Positions 48,892 to 60,623 of a stretch of DNA of 64,000 nt are shown here, one piece after another. The notes under the pieces are model-generated. The model did not search any database, was not told where the DNA came from, and saw nothing but the letters and a program-made list of their open reading frames with translations. Positions within the stretch are counted from its first letter, which is position 1. Each line of letters starts with the position of its first letter. This DNA comes from Kuschelorhynchus macadamiae. Lineage: Eukaryota; Arthropoda; Insecta; Coleoptera; Curculionidae. The stretch lies in the NCBI GenBank assembly GCA_030620095.1, contig JAUTXW010000204.1:372001-436000 (forward strand). The letters are read 5' to 3'. The position numbers and the translations under genes are program-made.

Positions 48892-50110
48892 CAGTGGCGG
48901 CTCGTGGTGAATTATATTGGGAGGTCAAATTCTCTTGAAGTTCAGGTCTACTCCACGTTCTTTAGAATTGGAAAAACGCTGAATGACACGTTCGTTAAAA
49001 TTGCACGCACATTCCTTTTATAAACGATTTCTCGATACTTAACATTGCTAAAGCGGATGAGTCTATCTTGGCCCAACTCCTCAATAAAATGTATAAGCCC
49101 TCGAAAAACCCCTGGATTTTCAGACAAAGCCGTTTCATCATGGCCCCGTAGTGCCAGCTCGAATGCCCCACAACATTTTACACAATCTATAATTTTGTTT
49201 TAAATATAACGGTTTTGGGATATAATTTCATTAAAATCTCTAAGGGATTTTCTATAAGCTGTGTCTAGCTGAGTGCAAATATCAACACTTCCGATCGTAG
49301 CATAGTTCACCGAACATTTCATGCGATCTGCAGAAAACGCATGTTTTTTTTGTTTTTTCTTTTAAGTGTTTTCTTTAAGTCTTTAACACCGGTTTTGCAC
49401 CATAATGAGACCGACGAGTCCTTAGAAAACAACAAACAAACATAACGGTAAAATGAGTTAGAGACTTCATAATCACATATCCAGTTAGCTAAATCGTACC
49501 TACTTTTGCGAAAGTATCGATGAACCTCTTTATTTCTGTCTTTAATAATTTGTCGTATACTAAGATCTGGCAAATTCGAGCATTTACCTTGAATTCGGTT
49601 ATTTTCTCAAAATTAAGTTCGTTAGCACTCTTTAGTTGTTTAATTTTTTGCACTACCGACATTTTATTTCATCTACATTCACCACTCAAACATAGACCAT
49701 CTTGAAATTGGTTATTTTTGCAAAATTAAGTTCGTAAGCAGTTTTTAGTTGTTTATTGTTTTGCCCTAGTCACTACCAACATTTTATTTCCTGTATATTT
49801 CCAACTCACACATGGATCATAAAAATAAAAAAATATATATTACAAAAAACAGTATATAAATCAATTATCGTCGATTAAAACGTCCGAAACAATATCGAGT
49901 TAGAATATCGACCGCGCGACCTCTGAACATCTGAACTTCCTCATGCCGCGACCAATCGAACGAATTATGAGAAGAGACCGGCTGATGGCCCAAATCGCGA
50001 TTTCATATTTTATTTGCTATCACGTTCTGCTGCCGCTCGGTAGCTGTGAAATCTTCGGGTACTTTCGTCAAGCTTTAAGGTAATCAGGGCAATTCGGACT
50101 GCCCAGCCTA
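48892..50110 (-). mobile_element. hAT element of the ZMYM1-like transposase group, truncated
   Basis: The left end is CAGTGGCGGCTCGTGG, a CAGTGGCGG hAT terminus. A minus-strand transposase N-terminal part fills 48950-49662. The far end near 50090-50110 (GGACTGCCCAGCCTAGC) looks like subterminal sequence, but a terminal CACTG and target duplication were not found. A segment of about 85 bp is repeated in tandem at 49598-49672 and 49708-49790. Confidence 0.72.
48950..49662 (-). pseudogene. hAT transposase N-terminal part (TTF-type zinc-finger region), broken
   Basis: On the minus strand MSVVQKIKQLKSANELNFEK starts at 49662. After frame changes come FYRYVCLLFSKDSSVSLW, CKTGVKDLKKTLKRK (the TTF-type finger region of ZMYM1-like hAT proteins), SVDICTQLDTAYRKSL, CVKCCGAFELALRGHDETAL and SENPGVFRGLIHFIEELG. 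The catalytic core beyond this is absent, so only the first third remains. Confidence 0.8.
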
Positions 50111-51120
50111 GCTTAGTATAGCGTACTTTATTATGCCCAGTGTTGCCGTTTTTAGTACAATTGTACTAGATTCAGTACGATTCATTACAGAGACCACCTC
50201 TCTTTCATATTTAGTACAATTTTAAATTTTTTTCTTCCATATATTTTTATCGACGCCGCGCCCGGCTTCATCGATTTTTATTCCCATCTCTACTTGTTTT
50301 GAAGGTTGCATAGCACTAGCAGTTTTATTACAATTATGTAAAGGACAGGAAAGATTGCGCGACGTCAAAACGGTTGGGTTTGTTTTAAATTTATTTTCTG
50401 AATCCCAGGTTGATATTTTTGGGTCAGTGTCATTTCGTATTACCGTATATATAACTCTAGTTTTAGACAATCGTATTAACTTCGATATAGCAATGTGAAA
50501 AAGAGTTTAACACTTTAATTCAAAATTCATCAAATCCTCAATATATATTATTAGAGAGTAAATATGCAAAAATTACATAATTATATATTTAATATGGGTA
50601 TGATAGAAAAGTCGGCCCCAACGTTTTGTGTGCATTTTGGGTATATAATAAGTTACAATTTTTGAAAAATTAATATTTATTTTTTGTAGTTGCAATATGG
50701 TATTTAAAAGTTAAATTTTTGAAGTATTGGCTATTTTTCAAATTTTTAGATTATTATCCTATTTCTAGTGTGGAAATCTTTGGTGTTCAAGGTACAAGAA
50801 GTTTTAAAGAAACTGCATTTCATGCGTAATTGACGACAAATATAGTTTTACAATTACACCTGAAAACTATAAAATAAAAAGTTACCCCTATATCCCAAAA
50901 CTTGGCGATGTGAAAAGAGAAAAAAATCTGTTCTTTACGGAAGTTTGTAAATATTTTTGCTCAATCACATTTCAAATTTTAAAACTTTTATTACACAGAA
51001 ACAAAATCAACTCCGAATCAATGATCTTATGTCCTATAGTCCAGAAATTTCGTTCCGCTCACTCAAAATGTTGAAACTAAAATGTCATATTGGAAATATT
51101 TTGTTTATAATGCGACTTTT

Positions 51121-52947
51121 CTCTAAAACGCCATGAAAAAACAACTTTTCATCAAAAAAAAACAAAATCTAAAATCCACTCCAAAAATGACAGAAATGCT
51201 ACAAAATAACAAAGAGAAGCAGTATTTAAGCAAAAAAATTAAACAGGCCGAAGAAAAGTTGTGTGCTTTCCTTTGCGCAAAAAATTTACCTATGAATATA
51301 ATCGGAGATCTAGTAGAAGCTAATAGCAACATTTATGATGATTCAATGATTGCTAAATCATTACATATTAAATATATATATATATATATATATATATCAT
51401 ATTTTTATATATATATATATATATAAAGAAAAATTTGTAGTTATTGCTAGGTACTGGAAAAAAGATGTGGTCAAAGACGTTTTCTTTAAATTGATAGAGG
51501 TTCAAGATGCAACTGCACAAGGGTTGTGTCAAAGTGTAATTGGATTGTTAGATTTTTATAATATTCCCACGAGAATGTCATTGGTTTTGGTGCGGATAAC
51601 GCGAGCACAATGATGGGCGAGGCCAGAGGAGTCCAAGCCAGACTACGCCAGTTTTGTCCAAATATAGTAGTCCAGAGCTGCAGTTGTCATTCGCTTCACT
51701 TGTGTGCCTCTGCAGCTGGAAAGAAAATACCAGAAGATATTGAGCAATTCACCAGAAATATATATTCCTATTTTTCACACAGTAGCAAAAGAATTAGTGA
51801 ACTGAAAGAATGTCAGATATTTGCCGAAGAAAAACCTCATCTCATGTTATATCCTAGCCAGACCAGATGGTTGTCACGGCAGGTAACTTTATTATGTTGT
51901 TAAAAAATCAATGCAAACATTTAATCTCTTTTTTTACAGCGTGTTGTGGACAGAATACTAGAGCACTGGCAATCACTCATTTTATTTTTTCAACGGGAAG
52001 CCTTAAAAGACCGTCTACCAGCTGCTATTTCCATTTTGGCGCATTTGAGAAATCCTGTGACTAAGTTATATATGTATTTTTTGTCTCACGTCCTAAACAT
52101 TATTACAAAATGTAACTTGGAGTTACAGAGTGAAAGTCCTAAGGTTCCTCTACTACTAGATAGAATTTTAACTATGCACACATTGTTTTTAAAAGCATTT
52201 ATTAAACCAGAAATTTTAAATAAGTATGCAGCCAAAGAAATAAGCGTGACAAATCCTCACAATTTTTTGGATATTGATTCGGTTTACTGTGGCACAATGG
52301 TAAATATTTTCTTAGCTGAAGCGAATACACAAATTAACAACGCCGATTTACAGTCTTTTAAGGTAAATTGTTTGGGGTTCTATACAGAGTTTTGTAAGCA
52401 AGTGAAATCAAAGTTCGATTTTAACAATAAATATTTATTATTAACACAGCAATTCACTCCAAAAGCTGCTGTTTTCGGAAATATCATGTCGATAGCACCA
52501 AACGTTTTAGAACTTTTCCCCAATATAAATTGGAATTTGATGGAAATAGACACCGAATGGCAAAGTATATCAATTCGAGAAGAATTTAAAAATATTGTTA
52601 ATGTAGATATACAGAAATTTTGGTCTATTATAAACGAGACAAAAAATGAAAACAATGAACCAATGTTCAAAAACCTGATGAAGATAGTAAAAATAGTCCT
52701 ATCTTTACCGCATTCTTCAGCAACAGCAGAACGAGTTTTTTCAGAAGAAAATATAATAGTTAATAAAATTAGAAATAGAATGGCAGTAACAACCTGCTCT
52801 AATATTTTACATATTAAGCAAAGTGTTTCATTTGAGGGATCCATATCAAAATGGAATTTTGAAAATATTCGTCCTGCAACTAGGTCATTAGCGCCAGATA
52901 CCGACCTAAATTCTAGCTCCACTTCTAGTGAAGAAGAAGGACTTTAG
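51121..52947 (+). pseudogene. hAT transposase with retained intron, interrupted by a TA array and a frameshift
   Basis: The N-terminal part (51133-51370) reads KIKQAEEKLCAFLCAKNLPM. A TA array at 51372-51425 then interrupts the frame. YWKKDVVKDVFFKLIEVQDA follows, and a one-base frameshift at about 51575 precedes IGFGADNASTMMGEARGVQA, the central catalytic motif. SCSCHSLHLCASAAGKKIPE and YPSQTRWLSRQ lead to a 58-nt intron (GTAACT to TTACAG, 51883-51940), after which VVDRILEHWQSLILFF opens a 333-codon frame. The dimerisation region near the end is SLPHSSATAERVFSEENI and NKIRNRMAVTTCSNIL. The acidic tail ends SSSTSSEEEGL. The last 330 codons are intact, so decay is recent or selection acted on this part. 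Confidence 0.87.
51372..51425. repeat. (TA)n array inside transposase coding sequence
   Basis: About 54 bp of TA units with one interruption (TATCATATTTTTA), placed in the coding frame of the hAT transposase. Confidence 0.9.
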
Positions 52948-53130
52948 TCACATAAACTTGAATTTAGAATGCCCCCCTCCCTGAAATTATTATTTTAATA
53001 TTTATATTTACTTTAGTATTTTAGTTATGTTAACATATTTTCTTTTTTATGTATTTTGTACGTATATTTGATATGACAAAATTATTTAATAATATACAAT
53101 GTTTGAGTTGAATAATACATATATTGACGT

Positions 53131-54713
53131 GTTGGGTGATGATGTGATTTTGCATTTAAATATCTGTCTGTATGTGTTGGTTTTCTATACATGGTGTATT
53201 CGAAATGTCCGTTATGTAGTTTTGTGACCAAAACATCTAAAAATGGTAGTTTGTTGTTTTCCTCTAGCTCTAGAGTAAATTGTATTCTGGGGTGGATTGA
53301 ATTTACGTGAGTCAGAAATTTTTCGAGCTCTGCATGACCATGTTGCCATATAATAAATATGTCATCCACATAACGAATCCATAATTTGGGTTTTAAACTT
53401 ACTTTGTCAAGAGCTTCTTTCTCGAAATATATCATAAATAAATTCGCGACTACTGGTGATAGCGAGGATCCCATTGGAGCACCATCCATTTGTTTATGCA
53501 TTTGCCCGTTGAAAGAAAAATAAGTATTTTTGAGGTAATGCCCCGAGAGTTCTATTATATGTGCCTGGAAATCCTCGTTCATAGCAATCTTGTCCAATGC
53601 TTCGTCGATGGGAATACTGGGATATAACGATTTGACATCTAGGCTTGCTATGATATCGTTTTTTTCAAGGAAGATATCTCGTATAATTCGAGTGAAATGC
53701 TCCGAGTTTTTTACAAATGAATCAGCTTTTTCTATAGTTGGTTGCATAATTTCAGAAAGGTATTTCTCCAGTTTTTGTAGCGGCTAATTAACAGCACTAA
53801 CAATAGGTCTGATAGGCGCCCCTGGTTTGTGTATTTTTGGTAAACCATAGAGTTTAGGACACATGCTCGACTTTTCCCGTGGTATGATTTCTTGTTGAAT
53901 TTCGGGGTTTATTGGTGAACTTTTTATTTTATTTTTAGTTGTTTTTTCTAGGTACGTTGTCGGGTCCCTTGGAACAGGCCTATAACAATTATCTTGTAGG
54001 ATATCCTGCATTTTTTGTACGTAATCTTGAGTATTCATAACCACAGTTGCGTTTCCTTTATCTGCTGGAAGGATTGTGATGTCTTTATTTTTTCGAAGGT
54101 TTATTAGGGCCCTTTGTTCAGTGGCATTTAGGTTTTGTTTTGGTGTTTTCCTTGATCTTAAAATTCTTGCCACCTCTTGTCGCATCTCCTCTGCTTTTGT
54201 TTCTTCAGAGGAGTCAAGGATAGCTTCCACTCCAGCTATTATTTCTTCTTTAGGGAATTTCCTTACGAGATATCGCAAAATTAAAATCCTTACTCAGTAC
54301 GGATTTTTCACTTTCTGAGAGACTGTAGGATGATATATTATGTACTAATTTATCGACGTCTACTGATGATCTTTGTGGCTGACTCGACTTTCGTAGAAGA
54401 TTGTCATACTTTTTCGAAAGTTTATCTGTCTTAATATTCTTATTTGATTCTGTTCGCCAAAAAGCCAAAGTTTCTATGCGATTCCACAATAAAGGGTGAA
54501 TGATGTTACTTAGTTTAAGGTGCAACTTTAAAAGTTCTTTCTCTGTCTCGGCTAGTTGTTTTCTAGTTTGATTTGATTTGTTCTTTTAACAACGCCTTAC
54601 TAGCATTTTGAAGTATGGTGTTAGTTTTTCTAGTTTTAGTATGATAAGACAACCGTGTAAAAGTAGGAAGTAAATCGCTGTCACGACACTTAATTTGAAA
54701 GGTTAGACACATA
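53131..54713 (-). pseudogene. Penelope-like element: N-terminal region and reverse transcriptase, minus strand, 3' truncated
   Basis: On the minus strand it starts MCLTFQIKCRDSDLLPTF. The N-terminal region continues with HPLLWNRIETLAFWRTESN. After frame breaks near 54565 and 54278 come ITILPADKGNATVVMNTQDY and MCPKLYGLPKIHKPGAPIRP. A stop at 53784 precedes ADSFVKNSEHFTRIIRDIFL, IASLDVKSLYPSIPIDEAL, QMDGAPMGSSLSPVVANLFM and the catalytic LWIRYVDDIFIIWQH. It is cut after NAKSHHHP at about 53131, so the GIY-YIG endonuclease is absent. It is a close relative of the plus-strand copy at 54981. Confidence 0.9.
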
Positions 54714-54831
54714 AAAGATTAGTTTTCTTACCTCTCAGTTTCTCATACATCTTGATTGTCTTGAAAATCTCCTCCCCGTAGGGGCGTATAGTGTTGATTT
54801 TTACTCCTTCACGGATGGAAAAATACAATGT

Positions 54832-54980
54832 GTTTTTGGGAAACCTGTGCATTAATAGCTTTCTCTATGATGCGATTTGTGTAGCCATTTTTCTTTAAAG
54901 CACTAGATATTACCTTAAGTTCGTTTTGCCTCGTCTGTGTTTCAGTTAGTCACACGGATCTAGATATTAGAGTATTTGCC
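54832..54980 (-). pseudogene. Inverted Penelope linker fragment
   Basis: The reverse complement matches 55468-55610 of the plus copy (GTGGCAAATACTCTAATATC to GCACAGGTTTCCC). It abuts the 5' end of the plus copy head to head. Inverted partial copies at the 5' side are a known hallmark of Penelope insertions. Confidence 0.85.
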
Positions 54981-56134
54981 ACAACTCGGAGCATTTCACT
55001 CGAATTATACGAGATATCGTCCTTGAAAAAAACGAGGATTTCCAGGCACATATAATAGAACTCTCGGAGCATTGCCTCAAAAATACTTATTTTTCTTTCA
55101 ACGGGCAAATGTATAAACAAATGGATGGTGCTCCAATGGGGTCCTCGCTATCACCAGTAGTCGCGAATTTATTTATGATATATTTCGAGAAAGAAGCTCT
55201 TGAGAAAGCAAGTATAAAACCCAAATTATGGATTCGTTATGTGGATGACATATTTATTATATGGCAACATGGTCATGCAGAGCTCGAAAAATTTCTGACT
55301 CACGTAAATTCAATCCACCCCAGAATACAATTTACTCTAGAGCTAGAGGAAAACAACAAACTACCATTTTTAGATGTTTTCGAATACACCGTGTATAGAA
55401 AACCAACACATACAGACAGATATTTAAATGCAAAATCACATCATCACCCAGCACAAATTCAAGCTGTGGCAAATACTCTAATATCTAGATCCGTGCGACT
55501 AACTGAAACACAGACGAGACAAAACGAACTTAAGGTAATATCTAGTGCTTTAAAGAAAAATGGCTACACAAATCGCACCATAGAGAGAGCTATTAATGCA
55601 CAGGTTTCCCGAACAACGAACAGCAAAAAATATGAGCCGGGGAAGCAACGAGTAGTCTTACCATATGTAAAAGGCACAACAGACAGAATCGGAAGAATTC
55701 TGAGGAAACACAACATACAAACAATACACAAGCCACAAACAACTATAGGTAAACTACTCGGAAACCCAAAAGATAAAATCAAACTGGAAAACCACGGAGT
55801 GTACAGTATTCCGTGCTAGGACTGTGAAAAGTTGTACGTAGCGCAAACTAGCAGGCGAATATCAGCAAGAGTGGAAGAGCATAAACTCAGCATCAGAAAT
55901 AAACAAACAACCTCAGCTTTATTCCTACATCATCAGGAAACCGGCCATAAAATAAATTTCGATGGGTGTAGGGAGATTGCCAATATAGAACATTATAAGA
56001 CCAGAGTAATCCGAGAAGCCATAGAAATTGAAAAACAAGGTGATTTGAATAAAAGGGACGAATCATTAAAACTACCAACAGTATGGAAGACAATAATCGA
56101 CAAATCTAATAAAATCGCAAAAACTCAAGCGTAA
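54981..56134 (+). pseudogene. Penelope-like element: reverse transcriptase end and GIY-YIG endonuclease, plus strand
   Basis: Starts at about 54981 inside the reverse transcriptase (EHFTR-equivalent region, frame broken before 55109). Then QMDGAPMGSSLSPVVANLFM and LWIRYVDDIFIIWQH appear with the catalytic Asp pair. Nine codons present in the minus copy (LVTKLHNGH) are deleted after FLDV. The linker GQVS-type region at 55440-55780 leads to the endonuclease: HGVYSIPC, a TAG stop at 55817-55819, then CEKLYVAQTSRRISARVEEH. The GIY motif is GVY and YIG is YVA. The C-terminus DESLKLPTVWKTIIDKS ends at 56134. It is dead because of the stop and the 5' truncation. Confidence 0.9.
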
Positions 56135-56279
56135 TTAGCGCAACAACAACAGCGCCATCCGGAAAACATAAATAACGACCAACGCCTGCGCAGATATAAC
56201 CTTCGGCCCCGAGTGGGGGTATAAAAGGAAGCGTCGCAGTCACCAACGCTTCAGTCTCTATTCGGACGCGAGAAAGAAA

Positions 56280-56319
56280 GCTTCGAAAATGCCAAATGTG
56301 ATTTTGGCGAAACGTCAGC
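56280..56319 (+). other. Degenerate hammerhead-like motif downstream of the Penelope copy
   Basis: GCT and AGC could close a stem around TCGAAAA, a GCCAAA/TTTGGC hairpin and GCGAAACGTC. It lies 150 bp after the Penelope stop, where such elements carry hammerheads in their terminal repeats. Three core changes suggest it is inactive. Confidence 0.45.
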
Positions 56320-56859
56320 AAAACTGTTCTTTTCAGAACGACAGTAGTGAACGGATGTACACCCGGAATGAAAACACATTGAATAAGCTCTATACAAATA
56401 AAAAGACTAGAGTCTAATTATTGGAAAAATAAAATAAACATACACTATAAAGTAACTACATATTATACAAAAGGCACAAATATAACCATAATACAATCCA
56501 CCATTAAATATATTATATAATGAAAGAAACGTAAAGCTTTTAAGTACAGATTTTAGCCACATGACTTAAAATACATGAGTAATAAAAAAACAAAATATAT
56601 GTAAGTTATAATATGCTTTTGCCTCCAATCTACATTTGGATCAATCTACCTTTTTCTTAAACAATTTAGGAGATCTATATTTCTAAATATTTGTGGGAGT
56701 TGGTTTTAATTATTTATTTTCATATAAAATTGAATGTTTTACTAAGGTTGTTCTGGGGATAGGAAGTGGGAGGTTCAAATTCTGTCTAGGATTAAAGGTC
56801 ATTTCAGTTATTCAATTTCCATGTTTCTTAGGAGAGAGATTCATGTTCAATTATAACAA
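56320..56859. other. Intron 5 DNA, Penelope 3' flank
   Basis: No gene recognised. Confidence 0.45.
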
Positions 56860-59800
56860 GGAAAATAAGTGTTAAAATCTTATATTTCACAAGAAGTGGT
56901 TTGCAATGGTCTCGGGCCCCAGCTTTACACATGTAACGAACAGCCCGTTTTGGCAAAATAAATGTAGAATTAAAAAGTTGTTGGCTGCAGTAACCCCAAA
57001 AGACTATACCATAAGTTAGGTATGAATTTGCAAAGAAAGCTATTCTTGTTGCAGTAGTACCGAGTTTATTTGAAACAATACGAAAGGCATAACTGCCTCT
57101 TGCAACTTTTTCATTTAGATTATTTATGTGGTTAATAAATTTCAAGTTATTACAATGTGTATTGTCAAAAATTTCGTGTTTGATTTGTTTTCAACTTTAG
57201 TATCAGATAGGTAAAGATTATCAAAGTTAAACTTAAACGTTAAAATATTAGTTTTTTATACATTAAAACTAAGGTAATTCGCGACACACCATTTCTTAAT
57301 TAAGATCAGATCTCTTGAGATATTTTCTTTTAATAGGTCTTCATTTTTATCTCGACAGACAATGGTAGTGTCGTCCTCAAACAATGTAAAAGTCCCGTTT
57401 ATGTTAAGGACTGTTAAGTCGTTAATGTATAATAGAAATAAAATGGGATCCAAGACAGATCCTTCTGGCAAAAAATTTTAATTAAACTAGACATCTTTTT
57501 TCCGTAGCTTACTAATTGATTCCGATTTGTTAAATATGACTTAAATCAGTTGTAGCAGCTACCCTGGAATCCATAAGGCTTTAACTTTTTGAGGAAAACT
57601 TCTTGATTTACCCAGTCAAAAGCCTTGGAGTAATCGCAAAAAACTGCAGCAACTATATCATGATCGTTTAAAAAGAATATTTTTTTCTAAGTAGGAAAAT
57701 ATTGCATCTCCGGTACTTTTTCAGTTTTGATAGATTGATTTACACTTAGTAGATAAAACTTTTTTAAGTGAACAGAGACACGCTTTTTACGACTGTTTAT
57801 ATTATTTTTGAGAGTCCATGTAATAGTGATATTGAGCGAAAGTTTGAAGGACATTCTTCATCGCCTCCTTTATGTATTGGTATTACTAAACCTGTCCTAA
57901 GGTAATACAGAAAATATCCTCTTTGAAAACTATTATTTATATATTTAATCAAGCACCTAAAAGTAGTAGTGGGTAGATTTTCAAATATTTTCATTGACAT
58001 ACAATCAAGACTGTCTGCATTTTAATTTTTAGAGTTTATTTCTCTTATAGTTTCCAAAATTTCTAATTACTCAGTATCCACAAGCACCAAAATATCTGTG
58101 ATGTTTAAATGTAAAAAAGACATTGGGCTTTCAGTAACACATACATTTGGATGAATATTATTTTGCAGATTAGTTTTTATACTTTCTGTAGGGCGCCCTT
58201 TCATTTCCAGTTTGCTCTCGATTTATTTCATACGTTAAGTATTTCGCCGTAGTACAAAAATTCTGCACGTTTAATTAATGTTTCTATATGTACAATAATA
58301 TTTTAAAAATGCAGTACTGCTTGTGTATTTTCTAATATAATGTAAAAAGCGTACATTGTTTGCAGATATTTTAATACCCTTAGAGATCCAACATTTTTTC
58401 TGTTTTATTTTTAATTTCTCATAGGAAATCTATCGTAAAAAATTGTAGCTTATTGTTTATATGTAAATTCCAGTTGCAATTATTGCGGGCAAAATAAAAT
58501 CTTTTCGTATAAGATGATGCATAAACCATAATTTTGCATGTTTTTCAACTGTTTTTGATTTATTGATATTTGAAAATTGACATTTTTGCTTCTTTGAGCC
58601 GTCATAACACCTGAACGGTTGAACCTAGAGCAAAATAACTTTCACATTCCTATCTTAGTTTTTGATAAGCTCAAACAAAAATGCCAGTCAAACAAAAAAA
58701 GAGAAACTATTTTGCTACCTATTTAATTAAATATATTCATATGAAATGTAGGTGATTTCAAAATCTTTGACTATGACGGCTCAAAGAAGCAAAAATGTCA
58801 ATTTTCAAATACCAATAAATCAAAAAAATCAGTTGAAGATAGACATATAATAGCCTCATTAAAAAACACTTAGAATTGACCATAGAATCCAAAAGTGTAA
58901 TAATATATAGGGTAGTAGGTTTAAAAAACCCAACATCCTTGGGGTAAGTCTTTCTTTTCTCATTCAATTGTTTTTTTTTTGTTACGATTTTCGAATTCTC
59001 CGAGCTAAAATACATCGATTGGCTATTTTGAATTTCTTGAGAAACACGGGGGAAGTCAAAAAAAATCTGTTTTCCTCCTCAAAGGAAGGCCCTGTATATG
59101 CATACTAACATCTAGAAATAGGAGTAAATTAGTTAAACATTGATGAATAATATTCATTAAAATGAATGTTAAAGTCTCCGGTAACGATTAACTTACGGTT
59201 CGTTGGCATTTGATTTTAAAGAACCTCTAATATCTCAATAAAGATTTGAGCGTTACTAGATTGTGTACGGTAAATGCAAAATATAAAAATATTGAAATGA
59301 CTATGTCTAAGCTACTGAAAATTCAAATTCCTTTTCCACTATAGTTGTTTATAACAACGAATTGTAAGCTGGTACAAATGTCAGATTTCATCAAAATTAT
59401 TGTTCCTCCTTGTATGGTATTAATGCGACTATATCTAGACATAATGGTATAGTTTGGCATATGGCAAGAATCATGCACGTTAGGCCAATTTTCCATGATT
59501 AAAACTAGGGTAATTACAATGCTCAAGAAATATAGCTAATTCATTCTTATTTTGTATTGATTGAATATTTAATAATAACAAAGTAAGGTTCTGCCTGATT
59601 AGCCTGACTGATGTATTTCTAAAAATATATAGTCATTATTTTCAGAATTTGTATTATGAACTAATCTCGAAATCTCATCAAAACTAATATGATTGACATT
59701 CTCTTTTTCTGTCACAGTCCACCCCGTCAGACAAACCTTCTTTGTGTTATTATTCAAGTTACTAGAGTTATGAGTTAAGTGATTGTCAGAAACAATATTA

Positions 59801-60250
59801 TTATGATCATACGTTTTTTATTTGTCTAAATCCACTAGTTACTATATTACAAATATCCGTAGGTAACATATGTTTTCATTTAGTTTTTTATGTTTAAGGC
59901 ACTTATGGTGCCTATTGCTCCAGGAATTAAGTTGTTAATACGTACAAAATGCTGTTAACCTAACATTAAATTTAACTATATATTTATTTAAATATTGAGA
60001 ATTTCTCCTAGACACAAGGATTAAATTAATATTAATGTAAAACATTGTCTTAATTTATTAAGCAAATTATTTGATCCTGCAATAACTTATATTATTACTT
60101 ATTATTAAGAAGTTATTTGATCCTGCAATAACAAATACATGGTCTTTAGGTGTATAATAACTGTTGATTAAACCTTCCAAGGCCTCTATCACCTAATCAA
60201 ATCTTGCTCCTGGTTTCAAAACTTATTCTACTTGACATTTACATTTTCTT
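56860..60250 (-). pseudogene. Second CR1-type LINE copy, minus strand, heavily decayed
   Basis: Minus-strand order: an ORF1 esterase-like piece, KPGARFD then VIEALEGLINSYYTPKD and HVFVIAGSNNF (60220-60110); endonuclease pieces at 59526-59323 (MENWPNVHDSC and TIQGGTIILMKSDICTSLQF); reverse transcriptase pieces GLVIPIHKGGDEECPSNFRS and ISLLHGLSKII (57900); PEGSVLDPILFLLYINDLTV; and a catalytic box changed to FEDDTTIV (57370). A thumb region SYAFRIVSNKLGTTATRIAF ends with AVRYMCKAGARDHCKPLL. A foldback element is inserted at 58546-58835. Its ORF1 side reaches to about 185 bp from Kir exon F. Confidence 0.8.
58546..58835. repeat. Foldback element with about 61-bp arms
   Basis: Left arm 58546-58606 and right arm 58772-58835 are near-perfect inverse copies, including GAAAATTGACATTTTTGCTT and CTTTGAGCCGTCATA. 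About 165 bp of unrelated spacer lies between. It interrupts CR1 sequence, so it is probably a short transposable element. No target duplication was identified. Confidence 0.75.
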
Positions 60251-60434
60251 AACTTTTTATGTCTTTCACTGACATAGTAGTTTATATATCTACCATAGTC
60301 ATAGCACAAAATTGGGTTATACTATGCACCGCACCATATAACTGCGAACACGGCCTTAATACGCAGCAATGTTACGATTCGAGGTTTTATTACAAGTGTT
60401 TACGCTGCTTTAACAAATTTAATTGTCATTTTAG

Positions 60435-60617
60435 GAGTTTCAATTGAAGCAAAATCGAGTTATCTATCTAGCGAGGTTCTCTGGGGACACAAGTTCGAAC
60501 CCATGATATCTTATAACAAATACGTGGACTCATATGAAGCAGACTGGAGCAAATTCGATGAGACCCGTGTAGTTAATATGGAGCAAAATATTGAACGAAA
60601 AGAAATTGATTCCACAG
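60435..60617 (+). CDS. Irk: Kir channel exon F: end of cytoplasmic domain
   Basis: The acceptor is TTGTCATTTTAG. It encodes GVSIEAKSSYLSSEVLWGHK then FEPMISYNKYVDSYEADWSK and FDETRVVNMEQNIERKEID, ending ST. SSYLSSEVLWGHKFEP matches the invariant Kir SYL..E(I/V)LWGH(R/K)(Y/F)EP stretch. Two donors in the same phase exist: ACAG|GTCAAG, ending at 60617, and CAAG|GTATCC, ending at 60623. The second would add Gly-Gln. Read-through would stop within the intron at 60691. Confidence 0.95.
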
Positions 60618-60623
60618 GTCAAG

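Larger units (their letters stand above)
50140..52975 (+). mobile_element. hAT element with a mostly readable transposase, right end lost
   Basis: The left end at about 50143 reads CAGTGTTGCCGTTTTTAGTA and is followed by subterminal TTTAGTACAAT motifs. The transposase spans 51121-52947. No right inverted end occurs before Penelope sequence begins at about 53131, so the right end was probably removed. Confidence 0.72.

Noticed and set aside
60259..60447. Cysteine-containing plus-strand frame overlapping exon F
   Set aside because: It is in a different frame from exon F and covers antisense CR1 ORF1 sequence.
60490..60503. tRNA B-box-like AGTTCGAACCC
   Set aside because: It lies in exon F coding HKFEP; no A box or cloverleaf surrounds it.
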